Below are positions 42,445-52,670 of a stretch of 64,000 nt of DNA, piece after piece. A program made the position numbers and the translations under genes. This DNA comes from Roseomonas sp. HF4 (lineage in GTDB: Bacteria; Pseudomonadota; Alphaproteobacteria; Acetobacterales; Acetobacteraceae): NCBI RefSeq assembly GCF_005222755.1, contig NZ_STGD01000004.1:310001-374000 (forward strand). Reading direction: 5' to 3'. The notes below the pieces were generated by a model. The model was not told the origin of the DNA, ran no database searches, and saw nothing but the letters and a program-made list of their open reading frames with translations. The first letter of the stretch is position 1. Every line of letters starts with the position of its first letter.

Positions 42445-42960
42445 ATGGCCAGGAAGGTCGTGACCTACGAACGCGGGACAACCTACATCTCGAACATCGT
42501 CGCCGGCAGCACGCCCTGCTACGGCCTCGTCGGCACCCTTTGGATAGGCGGGCTCGCCTTCGACACGCTCGAGCGCTTCGAGCTCGACCTCAAGACGAAG
42601 GACTACGTGCACCTGCCGAAAGGGGACTACCAGCGCGCCGTCATGTACTGGCATTCCGGCAAGAAGCGGGTGATCCACCCCTGGGCCGGAAAGGCACCAT
42701 CCCAGAAGCAGGAGAACATCCTGATCCATGCCGGCACCAAGCCGTCCCATTTCGAGGGGTGCCTGGGCGTCGGGTTCCTGGAAAAGGCGGGAAGCGCCCA
42801 GGAGCTTCGATACGACAAGGAATCGCTCGAGTTGATCTGGGAACAGGCGGGCGGCGTGCCAGGGAAGCAGGAGGGGTGGAACGCCTCCTCGCCGATCGTG
42901 CTGTTCAGGGTGCTGAACGCCTTTCCCGACCGGACGGCGCTCAGGCCGCATTCCGGCTGA
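42445..42960 (+). CDS. DUF5675-like protein, first of a tandem pair
   Basis: This 171-residue soluble protein has no signal peptide. GLVGTLWIGGLAFDTLERFE, PKGDYQRAVMYWHSGKKR, and NILIHAGTKPSHFEGCLGVGF recall the DUF5675 pattern (a short beta-rich domain with an IH-x-G ... GC-hx-G core, seen in phage and secretion-associated proteins). The next gene is a paralog, alike from start to end. GGGAGCAGGCG lies before ATG 42445. The function is unknown; the conserved His and Cys could be catalytic. Confidence 0.6.
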   Translation: MARKVVTYERGTTYISNIVAGSTPCYGLVGTLWIGGLAFDTLERFELDLKTKDYVHLPKGDYQRAVMYWHSGKKRVIHPWAGKAPSQKQENILIHAGTKPSHFEGCLGVGFLEKAGSAQELRYDKESLELIWEQAGGVPGKQEGWNASSPIVLFRVLNAFPDRTALRPHSG

Positions 42961-43007
42961 ATGCGTGGGTCGCAAACAAGGAAATCCGACGGAAGGGAGC
43001 GCAAGTC

Positions 43008-43517
43008 ATGGCTACGTCAGCCGTCATCTATGAACGCGGAACCTCCTACGTCACGAACATCAGCGGCGGGAAGACCTGCTACGGCCTGGTCGGCGAGATC
43101 TGGATCGGCGGCCTCTGCTTCGAGACGCTTGAGCGCTTCTCCCTGAAGGACAAGGTGGATTTCATCCACTTGGCCAAGGGCGACTATGCCGGTGCCGTGA
43201 TGTACTGGGACGCGAAGCGCGGGCGGGTGCTGAACCCCTGGAACGGCGCGGCGACGAGCAAGCAGCTCAACAACATTCTGGTCCACAGGGGCAGCAGGCC
43301 GTCGCATTTCGAGGGCTGCATCGGCCCGGGCTTCCTGGAGAGGCGCGGCACCGCGCGGGAATTGAGCTATTCGCCCGAGGCCATGGAGGTGATCTGGGAG
43401 ACGGCCGGCGGCGCACCCGGCGACAGGACGGGCTGGACCAGGACCGCGCTGAAGGTGCACCTCACGGTCAAGAACGCCTTCCCGGACCGCGCGACGCTGA
43501 CGTCGCATACGGGCTGA
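43008..43517 (+). CDS. DUF5675-like protein, second of a tandem pair
   Basis: This 169-residue paralog of the preceding gene keeps the same order of motifs: VIYERGTSYVTNISGGKTCY, GLVGEIWIGGLCFETLERFS, AKGDYAGAVMYWDAKRGR, NILVHRGSRPSHFEGCIGPGF, and VKNAFPDRATLTSHTG at the end. It lies 47 bp after its partner, with GGAAGGGAG upstream. The shared frame and ends indicate a tandem duplication followed by divergence. The function is unknown. Confidence 0.6.
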   Translation: MATSAVIYERGTSYVTNISGGKTCYGLVGEIWIGGLCFETLERFSLKDKVDFIHLAKGDYAGAVMYWDAKRGRVLNPWNGAATSKQLNNILVHRGSRPSHFEGCIGPGFLERRGTARELSYSPEAMEVIWETAGGAPGDRTGWTRTALKVHLTVKNAFPDRATLTSHTG

Positions 43518-43641
43518 CCGCGACGGGATCGCCGCCCGCGCCGATTTGACGCTGTCCCGCGCCGCACCATACAACAGCGCCCGCAAAGGCCGGCCCCCGG
43601 CCAGGGGATCGGGGCAAGCGGCCGCACGGAGTACCGGACCC

Positions 43642-44088
43642 ATGTCCAAGATCACCGACACGCGGGAGGCCTTGATGGTCGGCCGCCGGTCGGACGGCTC
43701 GCTCGTCCGCCGCCCGCTGTCTCCTCACCTGCAGGTCTACGACATGATGCAGGTCACGAGCGCGCTTTCCATCACCCACCGCATCACCGGCACCGTCTGG
43801 TCCGTGGGGATGGTCTTCCTCGTGTGGTGGCTCGTCGCCGCCGCCGCCGGGGAGGCGTCGTTCAACGGCGTGCAATGGTTCTTCGGGTCGTTCTTCGGCG
43901 CGATCGGCCTGATGGCCCTGACGGCCGTGGCCTGGTTCCACACCCTGGCGGGGCTCAGGCACCTCTACTGGGATTCCGGGCGGGGCTACGACCTGCCGAC
44001 CACCTACCTGACCGGCCGGGCGGTGCTGATCGGCACCGCGGCGCTCACCGCGCTGACCTGGCTCGTCATGCTGATTTCCTGGATCTGA
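43642..44088 (+). CDS. sdhC: Succinate dehydrogenase cytochrome b556 subunit
   Basis: This 148-residue membrane anchor of complex II has three helices. RRPLSPHLQVYDMMQVTSAL and SITHRITGTVWSVG hold the quinone-site Ser and Arg, and His in WFHTLAGLRHLYWDSG is the expected haem b ligand. ATG 43642 matches the family start (MSKITDTREALMVGRRSDG). It opens the operon sdhC-D-A-B. Confidence 0.95.
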   Translation: MSKITDTREALMVGRRSDGSLVRRPLSPHLQVYDMMQVTSALSITHRITGTVWSVGMVFLVWWLVAAAAGEASFNGVQWFFGSFFGAIGLMALTAVAWFHTLAGLRHLYWDSGRGYDLPTTYLTGRAVLIGTAALTALTWLVMLISWI

Positions 44089-44093
44089 CGGAC

Positions 44094-44486
44094 ATGGCCG
44101 CGCCCACGATTCGCACCCTTCGTTCCCCGCTCGGCCGCGTGCGCGGCCTCGGCGCCGGGAAGGGCGGCACGCATCACTGGTGGATGCAGCGCGTCACCTC
44201 CATCGCGCTTCTGCCGCTGACGCTCTGGCTGGTCTTCTCACTCGCCACCATGCCGGACAGCACCTGGCAGGAAGCGACGGCCTGGATCGGCCGCCCCCTC
44301 AACGCGGTGCTGCTGCTGGCCTTCCTGGCCGCCGCCTTCCACCACACGGCGGCGGGCCTGCAGGTGGTGATCGAGGATTACATGCGGGGCGAGATGGCGC
44401 GGCTGGCCACGCTGCTCGCAGTCAAGGGCCTCTGTGTCCTGCTCTGGCTGGCGGCGACGCTCGCGGTGCTGCGCATCGCGGTCTGA
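44094..44486 (+). CDS. sdhD: Succinate dehydrogenase hydrophobic membrane anchor
   Basis: This 130-residue subunit has three helices. THHWWMQRVTSIALLPLTLW is the alphaproteobacterial SdhD opening, and FHHTAAGLQVVIEDYMRGE contains the second haem-ligand His and the conserved Asp-Tyr of the quinone site. It starts 5 bp after sdhC. Confidence 0.94.
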   Translation: MAAPTIRTLRSPLGRVRGLGAGKGGTHHWWMQRVTSIALLPLTLWLVFSLATMPDSTWQEATAWIGRPLNAVLLLAFLAAAFHHTAAGLQVVIEDYMRGEMARLATLLAVKGLCVLLWLAATLAVLRIAV

Positions 44487-44594
44487 CGCCCCCTGGCGGG
44501 ATCGCCCGGGCTGACTAGGTGGTTGGTTGAGAACGGCACACGACGCGGGCCGGAGGGCAACTTCCCCGCCGCGGAAATGAACGAGACGGATGCG

Positions 44595-46406
44595 ATGAAC
44601 GCGATCAGCAAGCCTTCGAACGGCGCCTACCGCATCGTGGACCACACCTACGACGTGGTGGTGGTGGGTGCGGGCGGCGCCGGCCTGCGCGCCACCTTCG
44701 GCATGGGCGCGGCGGGGCTCAAGACCGCCTGCATCACCAAGGTGTTCCCGACGCGCTCCCATACCGTGGCCGCGCAGGGCGGCGTGGGCGCCGCGCTCGG
44801 CAACATGGGCGAGGACGACTGGCGCTGGCACATGTACGACACCGTGAAGGGGTCGGACTGGCTCGGCGACCAGGACGCGATCGAATACATGTGCCGCGAG
44901 GCTGTGCCGGCCATCATCGAGCTCGAACACTACGGCGTGCCCTTCTCCCGCACCGAGGACGGCAAGATCTACCAGCGCCCCTTCGGCGGCCACATGACGC
45001 ATTTCGGCAAGGAGCCCGCCATGCGGGCCTGCGCCGCGGCCGACCGCACCGGCCACGCGATCCTGCACACGCTGTACCAGCAGTCGCTGAAGCACAATTG
45101 CGAGTTCTTCATCGAGTATTTCGCCCTCGACCTCATCATGGACGATGAGGGCGTGTGCCGGGGCGTGACCGCCTGGTGCCTTGAGGATGGCTCCATGCAC
45201 CGCTTCCGCGCGCAGACCGTGGTGCTGGCCACCGGCGGCTACGGGCGTGCCTATTTCTCCTGCACCTCGGCCCATACCTGCACGGGCGATGGCGGGGGCA
45301 TGGTGCTGCGCGCCGGCCTGCCGCTGCAGGACAACGAGTTCGTGCAGTTCCACCCGACCGGCATCTACGGCTCGGGCTGCCTGGTCACGGAAGGCGCCCG
45401 CGGCGAGGGCGGCTACCTGACCAATTCCGAGGGCGAGCGCTTCATGGAGCGCTACGCGCCGACGGCCAAGGACCTGGCGTCGCGCGACGTCGTCTCGCGC
45501 GCCATGTCGATGGAAATCCGCGAGGGCCGGGGCGTCGGGCCGCAGAAGGATCACATCCACCTGCATCTCGAGCACCTGGGCGCAGACATCCTGCACGAGC
45601 GCCTGCCCGGCATTTCCGAGACGGCGAAGATCTTCGCCGGCGTGGACGTGACGAAGGAGCCGATCCCGATGCTGCCGACCGTCCACTACAACATGGGCGG
45701 CATTCCGACGAACATCCATTGCGAGGTGCTGGCCGCCACGTCCAAGGACCAGGACAAGGTGGTGCCCGGGCTGATGGCGGTGGGGGAGGCGGCCTGCGTG
45801 TCGGTGCACGGCGCCAACCGGCTCGGCACCAATTCGCTGCTCGACCTGGTGGTTTTCGGCCGGGCGGCGGCGCACCGGGCCGCCGAGACGATCAAGCCCG
45901 GCGCGTCCCAGCCGCCGTTGCCGCCCAAGGCGGGCGAGGCCTCGCTCGACCGCTTCGACCGCGTGCGCAACGCGAAGGGCGGCACCAGCGTGTCGGACCT
46001 GCGCCTGACCATGCAGCGCACCATGCAGACCCATGCCGCGGTGTTCCGCACCACCGACCTGCTGCGCGAGGGCGTCGAGAAGATGGACAAGGTCGCCGCC
46101 GGCTACGGCGACATCAAGATCGCGGACCGTTCGCTGATCTGGAACTCCGACCTGGTCGAGGCGCTGGAACTCGACAACCTGATCGGCAACGCGCTGACCA
46201 CCATCCATGGCGCCGATGCGCGCCACGAAAGCCGCGGCGCCCATTCGCACGAGGACCATCCGGACCGCGACGACGCGAACTGGATGAAGCACACGCTGGC
46301 GCGGGTGGACGACAAGTATGCGGTGAAGCTCGACTACCGCGACGTTAAGATGCGCACGCTGACCAACGAAGTGCAGGTCTTCCCGCCCAAGGCGCGCGTG
46401 TACTAG
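44595..46406 (+). CDS. sdhA: Succinate dehydrogenase flavoprotein subunit
   Basis: The 603-residue catalytic subunit oxidises succinate to fumarate. The FAD fold opens with [19 protein letters not shown]; His56 in [11 protein letters not shown] carries the covalent flavin. The active-site segments [20 protein letters not shown] and [14 protein letters not shown] [13 protein letters not shown] are present. ATG 44595 (MNAISKP) is the usual start in relatives; ATG 44577 is an in-frame alternative without a better ribosome site. Confidence 0.96.
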   Translation: MNAISKPSNGAYRIVDHTYDVVVVGAGGAGLRATFGMGAAGLKTACITKVFPTRSHTVAAQGGVGAALGNMGEDDWRWHMYDTVKGSDWLGDQDAIEYMCREAVPAIIELEHYGVPFSRTEDGKIYQRPFGGHMTHFGKEPAMRACAAADRTGHAILHTLYQQSLKHNCEFFIEYFALDLIMDDEGVCRGVTAWCLEDGSMHRFRAQTVVLATGGYGRAYFSCTSAHTCTGDGGGMVLRAGLPLQDNEFVQFHPTGIYGSGCLVTEGARGEGGYLTNSEGERFMERYAPTAKDLASRDVVSRAMSMEIREGRGVGPQKDHIHLHLEHLGADILHERLPGISETAKIFAGVDVTKEPIPMLPTVHYNMGGIPTNIHCEVLAATSKDQDKVVPGLMAVGEAACVSVHGANRLGTNSLLDLVVFGRAAAHRAAETIKPGASQPPLPPKAGEASLDRFDRVRNAKGGTSVSDLRLTMQRTMQTHAAVFRTTDLLREGVEKMDKVAAGYGDIKIADRSLIWNSDLVEALELDNLIGNALTTIHGADARHESRGAHSHEDHPDRDDANWMKHTLARVDDKYAVKLDYRDVKMRTLTNEVQVFPPKARVY

Positions 46407-46417
46407 GACCCGGACCG

Positions 46418-47200
46418 ATGGCAACCTTCACGCTTCCCAAGAACTCCACCGTCGGCGAGGGCCGCACCTACGCCGCCCCCGCGGGCGCCAAGAATGTGCG
46501 GTCGTTCAAGATCTATCGCTGGGACCCCGATGGCGGCGCCAACCCGCGCACCGACACCTACGAGATCGACCTCGACCAGTGCGGGCCGATGGTCCTGGAC
46601 GCGCTGATCAAGATCAAGAACGAGGTCGACAGCACGCTGACCTTCCGGCGCTCCTGCCGGGAGGGCATCTGCGGCTCCTGCTCGATGAACATCGACGGGC
46701 TGAACACGCTGGCCTGCCTCAAGCCGATCGACGAGGTGAAGGGCGAGGTCCGCATCAACCCGCTGCCGCACATGCCGGTGGTGAAGGACCTGGTGCCCGA
46801 CCTCAGCCAGATCTACGCGCAGCTGCGCAGCGTGGAGCCCTGGCTCAAGGCCGACACGCCGCCGCCGCCGGACGGGGAGCGCCTGCAGTCCAAGGAGGAA
46901 CGCGCAAAGCTCGACGGGCTCTGGGAATGCATCCTCTGCTTCTGCTGCTCGACCGCCTGCCCGTCCTACTGGTGGAACGGCGACCGGTACCTCGGCCCCG
47001 CGGTGCTGCTGCAGGCCTATCGCTGGATTGCGGACAGCCGCGACGAGGCGACCGGCGAGCGGCTCGATGCGCTGGAAGACCCGTTCAAGCTCTATCGCTG
47101 CCACACCATCATGAACTGCACCCGGGCCTGCCCGAAGGGTCTGAACCCGGCGCAGGCGATCGGCGAGATCAAGAAGCTGATGGTCGAGCGGCAGGGCTGA
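46418..47200 (+). CDS. sdhB: Succinate dehydrogenase iron-sulfur subunit
   Basis: The 260-residue subunit carries electrons from FAD to quinone. The [2Fe-2S] ligands are in [18 protein letters not shown], the [4Fe-4S] and [3Fe-4S] ligands in [16 protein letters not shown] and [17 protein letters not shown]. It starts 11 bp after sdhA and ends the operon, followed by a strong hairpin. Confidence 0.96.
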   Translation: MATFTLPKNSTVGEGRTYAAPAGAKNVRSFKIYRWDPDGGANPRTDTYEIDLDQCGPMVLDALIKIKNEVDSTLTFRRSCREGICGSCSMNIDGLNTLACLKPIDEVKGEVRINPLPHMPVVKDLVPDLSQIYAQLRSVEPWLKADTPPPPDGERLQSKEERAKLDGLWECILCFCCSTACPSYWWNGDRYLGPAVLLQAYRWIADSRDEATGERLDALEDPFKLYRCHTIMNCTRACPKGLNPAQAIGEIKKLMVERQG

Positions 47201-47227
47201 CCCGCCGCCCCCCTCGCGCCTCCCGAC

Positions 47228-47265
47228 GCGCCGCGGTCCCGATGGGGCCGCGGCGCTTTCCGTTT
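47228..47265 (+). terminator. Probable intrinsic terminator of sdhCDAB
   Basis: GCGCCGCGG (47228-47236) pairs perfectly with CCGCGGCGC (47248-47256), and CCC/GGG pairs continue the stem to a 3-nt loop. TTTCCGTTT follows directly, a T-rich run in otherwise GC-rich sequence. Confidence 0.75.
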
Positions 47266-47331
47266 CGGGGGGTGACGCGGCGCTCCGCGCGGCGCTAGCC
47301 TCCCGGCAACGAGAACCGACAGGAGGCCAAA

Positions 47332-48903
47332 TTGCCGAGAACCGTCCACGTCCTGCTCGCCGGAGCGATCGCCGTCGCGGCACCCGCGGTCCATGCCCAG
47401 ACCCTGAGCCTCGCCTCGGCGGCGCCGGTCACCTCCATGGACCCGCATTTCCACAACCTCGGTCCGAACAATGCGATGATGATGCATGTGTTCGACCGCC
47501 TGGTGGAGCGCGACGCGCGCGCGCGGCCGCACCCCTCGCTCGCGGAATCCTGGCGCGCCCTCTCGGACACCGTCTGGGAATTCAAGCTGCGACAGGGCGT
47601 CACCTGGCATGATGGCCGCCCCTTCACGGCGGAGGACGTCGTCTTCTCCTTCGCGCGCGTGCCGAACGTGCCGAACAGCCCGGGCGGCTTCCAGGGCTTC
47701 CTGCGCGCCATCGACCGTGTCGAGGTGGTGGACCCGCACACCATCCGCATCCACACCAAGCGGCCGCATCCGCTGATGCCGCTCGACCTCGCCTCGGTCT
47801 CCATCATCGCGCGGCACGCGGCCGAAGGCGCCTCGACCGAGGACTTCAACAACGGCCGCGCGGCGATCGGCACCGGCCCCTACCGCTACGTGTCCTACCG
47901 GCTGGGGGACCGGACGGAGCTCGAGCGCAACCCGTCCTATTTTGGCGGCGCCGAGCCCTGGGCGCGCGTCAACTACCGCATCATCAGCAATGACGGCGCG
48001 CGCACCGCCGCGTTGCTGGCCGGCGATGTCGACCTGATCGAGCAGGTGCCGACCTCCGACCTCGCACGGATGCGCCGCGAGCCCCGCGTGACCGTCACCT
48101 CGATCCCGAGCCTGCGCACGGTCTACCTCGTGCCGGACTACGGGCGGGAGGGCGGCGACCCGCAGGTGACCGACCATGCCGGGCAGCCGCTGCCGGCCAA
48201 CCCCTTCCGCGACGCGCGGGTGCGCCGCGCGCTCTCGATGGCGATCAACCGCGAGGCGCTGGCCGAGCGCGTGATGGAAGGCGCGGCCACGCCCACCGCG
48301 CAATGGCTGCCCGAGGGCGCCTTCGGCTACAACCCGCGGGTGCGCCCGCGCGCCTACGACCCGGACGGCGCCAAGCGGCTGCTGGCCGAGGCCGGCTATC
48401 CGCAGGGCTTCCGCGTCGTGCTGTCCGGCCCGAACGACCGCTGGCCGAATGACGGGCGCCTGACCCAGGCCGTCGCGCAGATGTGGACGCGGATCGGCGT
48501 GCGCACCGAGATCCAGGCCTTCCCCTGGACCGGCTTCGTGCCCCGCCGGATGCGCTTCGAATACGCGATCCAGCTGGCCGCCTGGGGCTCGAGCACGGGG
48601 GAGGCGTCGAACTTCCTCGCCAACGTGGTCGCGTCGCGCGACCGCGCGCGCCTGACCGGTGCGAACAACAACGCCCGCTATTCCAGCGCGGCCTTCGACG
48701 AGATCGTGCTGCGCGGTTCCGCCATCATGGACGACGAGCGCCGGGAGGCCGCCTGGCACGAGGCGGTGGACCGCTACGTCGAGGAGGAGCCCTACATCCA
48801 GCTCATCCAGTATGTGAACAACTGGGCGGTGCGGCGCGGCATGACGCACGACCCGCGGATGGACGAGCGCACCATCGCGATGGGGGTGCGCCGGGCGCAG
48901 TAG
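47332..48903 (+). CDS. ABC transporter solute-binding protein, family 5
   Basis: This 523-residue periplasmic protein belongs to the oligopeptide/nickel (SBP_bac_5) family. A signal peptide (about 1-23, ending VHAQ) is followed by SLASAAPVTSMDPHFHNLG, ESWRALSDTVWEFKLRQGVT, and WHDGRPFTAEDVVFSFARV. TTG 47332 is the start: AGGAGG lies 5 nt upstream, and no ATG precedes the signal peptide. No DppBCDF-type permease genes adjoin it, so it is an orphan binding protein. The ligand is unknown. Confidence 0.9.
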   Translation: MPRTVHVLLAGAIAVAAPAVHAQTLSLASAAPVTSMDPHFHNLGPNNAMMMHVFDRLVERDARARPHPSLAESWRALSDTVWEFKLRQGVTWHDGRPFTAEDVVFSFARVPNVPNSPGGFQGFLRAIDRVEVVDPHTIRIHTKRPHPLMPLDLASVSIIARHAAEGASTEDFNNGRAAIGTGPYRYVSYRLGDRTELERNPSYFGGAEPWARVNYRIISNDGARTAALLAGDVDLIEQVPTSDLARMRREPRVTVTSIPSLRTVYLVPDYGREGGDPQVTDHAGQPLPANPFRDARVRRALSMAINREALAERVMEGAATPTAQWLPEGAFGYNPRVRPRAYDPDGAKRLLAEAGYPQGFRVVLSGPNDRWPNDGRLTQAVAQMWTRIGVRTEIQAFPWTGFVPRRMRFEYAIQLAAWGSSTGEASNFLANVVASRDRARLTGANNNARYSSAAFDEIVLRGSAIMDDERREAAWHEAVDRYVEEEPYIQLIQYVNNWAVRRGMTHDPRMDERTIAMGVRRAQ

Positions 48904-49001
48904 TGCCCGCGGCCGGCGTGCGATTGATTTGACAAGATCCGCGCCGGCCCCCGATGCTTCCGCCACGTCCAGGGTTAAGAAACGAGACGAAGGGGAGTAA
49001 G

Positions 49002-50306
49002 ATGATGGTCGCACATCTGACGCGTCGCGGGCTGATCGGAACCGCAGGGGCGCTGCCCTTCGCAGGCGGGGCGCTGGCCCAGCAGCGCGAGATCAAAATC
49101 GGCGTCATCTACGATTATACCGGCCCCTTCGCGGGCGGCGGCTCGCTCGCCGCCGCCATCGGCACCAAGCACGCGATCGAGATGATCAACGAGCGCGGCG
49201 GCGTCGAGGGCCATCGCATCAACGCGATCTTCGCCGATGCCCAGTCGCGCACGGAAGTCGCGATCAACGAGGCGACGCGCCTGATGGAGCAGGAACGCGT
49301 CGACCTGCTGATGGGCGTCTTCTCGAGCGCGCATTGCGTGCCGCTGGCGCAGCGCGTCAATGCGCAGCGCCGTTTCATGTGGGCGAATGTCTGCGTCGCC
49401 TCCTCGGTGTTCAAGGACCGCAACCTCGAATACGTGTTCCGCGCGCAGGTCCACAGCGACCAGTTCGGCGAGGCGTCCTGCCAGTTCATCGCGGACGTGT
49501 CGCAGGAACGGCTGCGCAAGCGCCCGGCCGACGTGCGCGTCGCCATCATCTACGAGGATGGGCCCTACGGCGCGGGTGTCGCCGCCGGCAACGAAGCCAA
49601 GGCACGCCAGCTCGGCATGCGGATCGTGCTGAAGGAAGGCTATGCGGCGACCGCGCCCGACCTCTCCTCCCTGGTCACGAAGCTGCGGCGGGAACGGCCC
49701 GACGTCATCCTGCACACGGGCTACAACCCCGACATCACGCTGTTCCTCCGCCAGTCGCGCGAACTCGGCCTGCGCTGGAGCGCGCTGATCGGCCATGGCG
49801 CCGGCTACGGCCAGATCGACCGGCTGAAGCAGACCTTCGGCAACGACGCCGACTACATCTTCAACGTGGACCCGGTGGCGGCGCAGCTGCTGAACCCGGC
49901 GTCGCTCAGGCCCGGCCTCGGCGACATCACGGCCGAGATGGTCCGCCGCTACCGTGCCGAGACGAATGCGACCGAGGTCCCGCCGCATACCTCGATGGGC
50001 TTCAACCAGACCTGGATCTTCCTGACCGACGTGCTGCCGCGCGCGATCCGCAACCATGGCGGCTTCACGCCCGATGCGCTGCGCCAGGCCGCGCTTGCGA
50101 CCGACATCCCCGAAGGCGGCACCATCCAGGGCTACGGCGTGCGCTTCTTCCCGGCAGGGACCCCGATGGCCGGGCAGAACGAACGGTCCTCCCCCGTCGT
50201 GATGCAGTACGTGGGCGGGGAGACCAAGATCGTGTGGCCGGCCGCGATCAAGACCGCCGAGCCCGTGATCCCGCTGCCCGCCGGCCACGCCTACGCCGCC
50301 CGCTGA
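49002..50306 (+). CDS. Branched-chain amino acid-type ABC transporter substrate-binding protein
   Basis: This 434-residue periplasmic binding protein has a Tat-like signal (LTRRGLIGTAGALPFAGGALA) and the type I fold: IKIGVIYDYTGPFAGGGS, GGVEGHRINAIFADAQS, VAIIYEDGPYGAGVAAG. GGGGAG lies about 5 nt before ATG 49002; the longer in-frame start at 48954 lacks a site. It leads a complete operon with LivG, LivF, LivH and LivM types. Members bind amino acids, amides or aromatic acids, and the ligand here is open. Confidence 0.92.
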   Translation: MMVAHLTRRGLIGTAGALPFAGGALAQQREIKIGVIYDYTGPFAGGGSLAAAIGTKHAIEMINERGGVEGHRINAIFADAQSRTEVAINEATRLMEQERVDLLMGVFSSAHCVPLAQRVNAQRRFMWANVCVASSVFKDRNLEYVFRAQVHSDQFGEASCQFIADVSQERLRKRPADVRVAIIYEDGPYGAGVAAGNEAKARQLGMRIVLKEGYAATAPDLSSLVTKLRRERPDVILHTGYNPDITLFLRQSRELGLRWSALIGHGAGYGQIDRLKQTFGNDADYIFNVDPVAAQLLNPASLRPGLGDITAEMVRRYRAETNATEVPPHTSMGFNQTWIFLTDVLPRAIRNHGGFTPDALRQAALATDIPEGGTIQGYGVRFFPAGTPMAGQNERSSPVVMQYVGGETKIVWPAAIKTAEPVIPLPAGHAYAAR

Positions 50307-50324
50307 GGGCGGCGCAGCCCGGGC

Positions 50325-51070
50325 ATGCTGAAGGTACAGGACCTGACGAAGCGCTTCGGCGGCTTCGTCGCCGTCGACCGCGTCTCCTTCTCGCTCGAGC
50401 AGGGGGAGATCCTCGGCCTGATCGGCCCGAACGGGTCGGGCAAAAGCACGACCTTCAACATGATCGCCGGCATGCTGAAGCCCTCGGCCGGGACGATCAT
50501 GCTGGAGGGGCGCGAGATCGGCGGATTGGCACCGATCGAGATCTGCCACCGCGGCATCGGGCGCACCTTCCAGATCCCGCGCCCGTTCCGCCAACTCACC
50601 ATCCTCGAGAACGTGGTCACCGCCGCCTTCTTCGGCCAGCGCGGCCATGTCAGCCGGACGAAGGCGCACGACCACGCGGAGGAGGCGCTGGCGCTCGTCG
50701 GCCTGCCGACCGACCCGCAGGCCGAGGTCGCCTCGCTCGGCGCCGCGGGCCTCAAGAAGCTCGAGCTCGCGCGCGCCATCGCGACGCAGCCGAAGCTGCT
50801 GCTGGCGGACGAGAGCCTCGGCGGGCTCGACGAGACCGAGATGAACCAGGCCGCCGACATGCTCGACCACATCCGGCGCGAGAAGAACATCACCATCATC
50901 TGGGTCGAGCACATCATGGGCGTGCTGATGCGCGTCGTGGACCGCGCCATCGTGCTCGACCACGGGGAGAAGATCTTCGAGGGCCTGCCGCGCGAGGTGG
51001 CGAAGGACCCGAAGGTGATCGAGATCTACCTCGGCACCGAGAAGATCACCTTCCAGGAAGGCGTGGCGAC

Positions 51071-51074
<4 letters not shown>
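50325..51074 (+). CDS. livG: ABC transporter ATP-binding protein, LivG type
   Basis: This 249-residue ATPase has Walker A GPNGSGKST, a signature region AEVASLGAAGLKKLELARAI in which the usual LSGGQ core is degenerate, Walker B LLLADESLGGLDETEM, and the switch His in IIWVEHIMGVL. RTFQIPRPFRQLTILENV is typical of LivG. The D-loop has SLGGLDE and Walker B ends in DES rather than DEP. Its stop overlaps livF (ATGA). Confidence 0.92.
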
Positions 51075-51790
<716 letters not shown>

Positions 51791-51798
51791 GGGCACGC

Positions 51799-52656
51799 AT
51801 GTTCGACACCTTCCTGCTCGAATCCATCATCAACGGCATCCTGCTCGGCGGCGTGCTGGCGCTGCTGGCGCTCGGGCTGAACCTGGTCTTCGGCGTCATC
51901 GACGTGGTCTGGATCTGCTACGCCGAGCTCGTGATGATCGGCATGTACACGATCTGGTGGCTGTTCGTGTTCTACGGCCTGCCGCTGCCGGTCGCGATCG
52001 GCGCGGGCATCGCCGTCGTGGCACTTCTCGGCGTGCTGCTGCACATCCTGGTCATCCAGCCCGTGCTCGGCACGGCGCCGATCAACCAGCTGCTGGTCAC
52101 GGGCGGCGTGCTGTTCTTCCTGCAGGCGGCGGCCACGCTGGTGTTCGGGATCGAGTTCCGCAACCTCGGCGTGCGGATGCCGGTGGTCGAGTTCGGCGAC
52201 ATGTTCTTCAGCTTCGCCCGCATCCTGGCTTTCGCGACGGCGCTGGTCGGCGTGCTGCTGCTCTGGCTGTTCCTGACGCGCAGCTACCTCGGAACCGCCA
52301 TCCGCGCCATCAGCCAGGACCGCGAGATCATGCCGCTGATGGGCGTCGATCCGCGGCGGATCTACCTCATCACCTCCGCGATCGGCGGCGGCATGGCCGG
52401 GGTGGCGGCGAGCCTGCTGGTGCTGCAATACGACGTGCACCCCGCGATCGGCCTGTCCTTCGGGCCGATCACCTTCATGGTCTGCGTCATGGGCGGGCTC
52501 GGTAACATGCTGGGCGGCTTCGTGGCCGCCTTCGTCTTCGCGCAGTTCATCTCGGTCGGCGGCTACTTCTTCCAGATCGAATGGGGCTACGTGATCGCCT
52601 TCGCCTTCTTCATCGCCATGATGTTCATCAGGCCCAAGGGCCTGTTCAGCCGCTGA
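51799..52656 (+). CDS. livH: ABC transporter permease, LivH type
   Basis: This 285-residue permease has about eight helices. LLGGVLALLALGLNLVFGVI at the start and YLGTAIRAISQDREIMPLMG (the EAA-like loop that contacts the ATPases) identify LivH. GPITFMVCVMGGLGNMLGGF follows near the end. It starts 8 bp after livF. Confidence 0.93.
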   Translation: MFDTFLLESIINGILLGGVLALLALGLNLVFGVIDVVWICYAELVMIGMYTIWWLFVFYGLPLPVAIGAGIAVVALLGVLLHILVIQPVLGTAPINQLLVTGGVLFFLQAAATLVFGIEFRNLGVRMPVVEFGDMFFSFARILAFATALVGVLLLWLFLTRSYLGTAIRAISQDREIMPLMGVDPRRIYLITSAIGGGMAGVAASLLVLQYDVHPAIGLSFGPITFMVCVMGGLGNMLGGFVAAFVFAQFISVGGYFFQIEWGYVIAFAFFIAMMFIRPKGLFSR

Positions 52657-52670
52657 CGGAGGGGCAGGGC

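Noticed and set aside
44238..46424. Minus-strand open frame of 728 codons opposite sdhA and sdhD
   Set aside because: It is the antisense of highly conserved genes in GC-rich DNA, is His/Arg-rich and has no motif.
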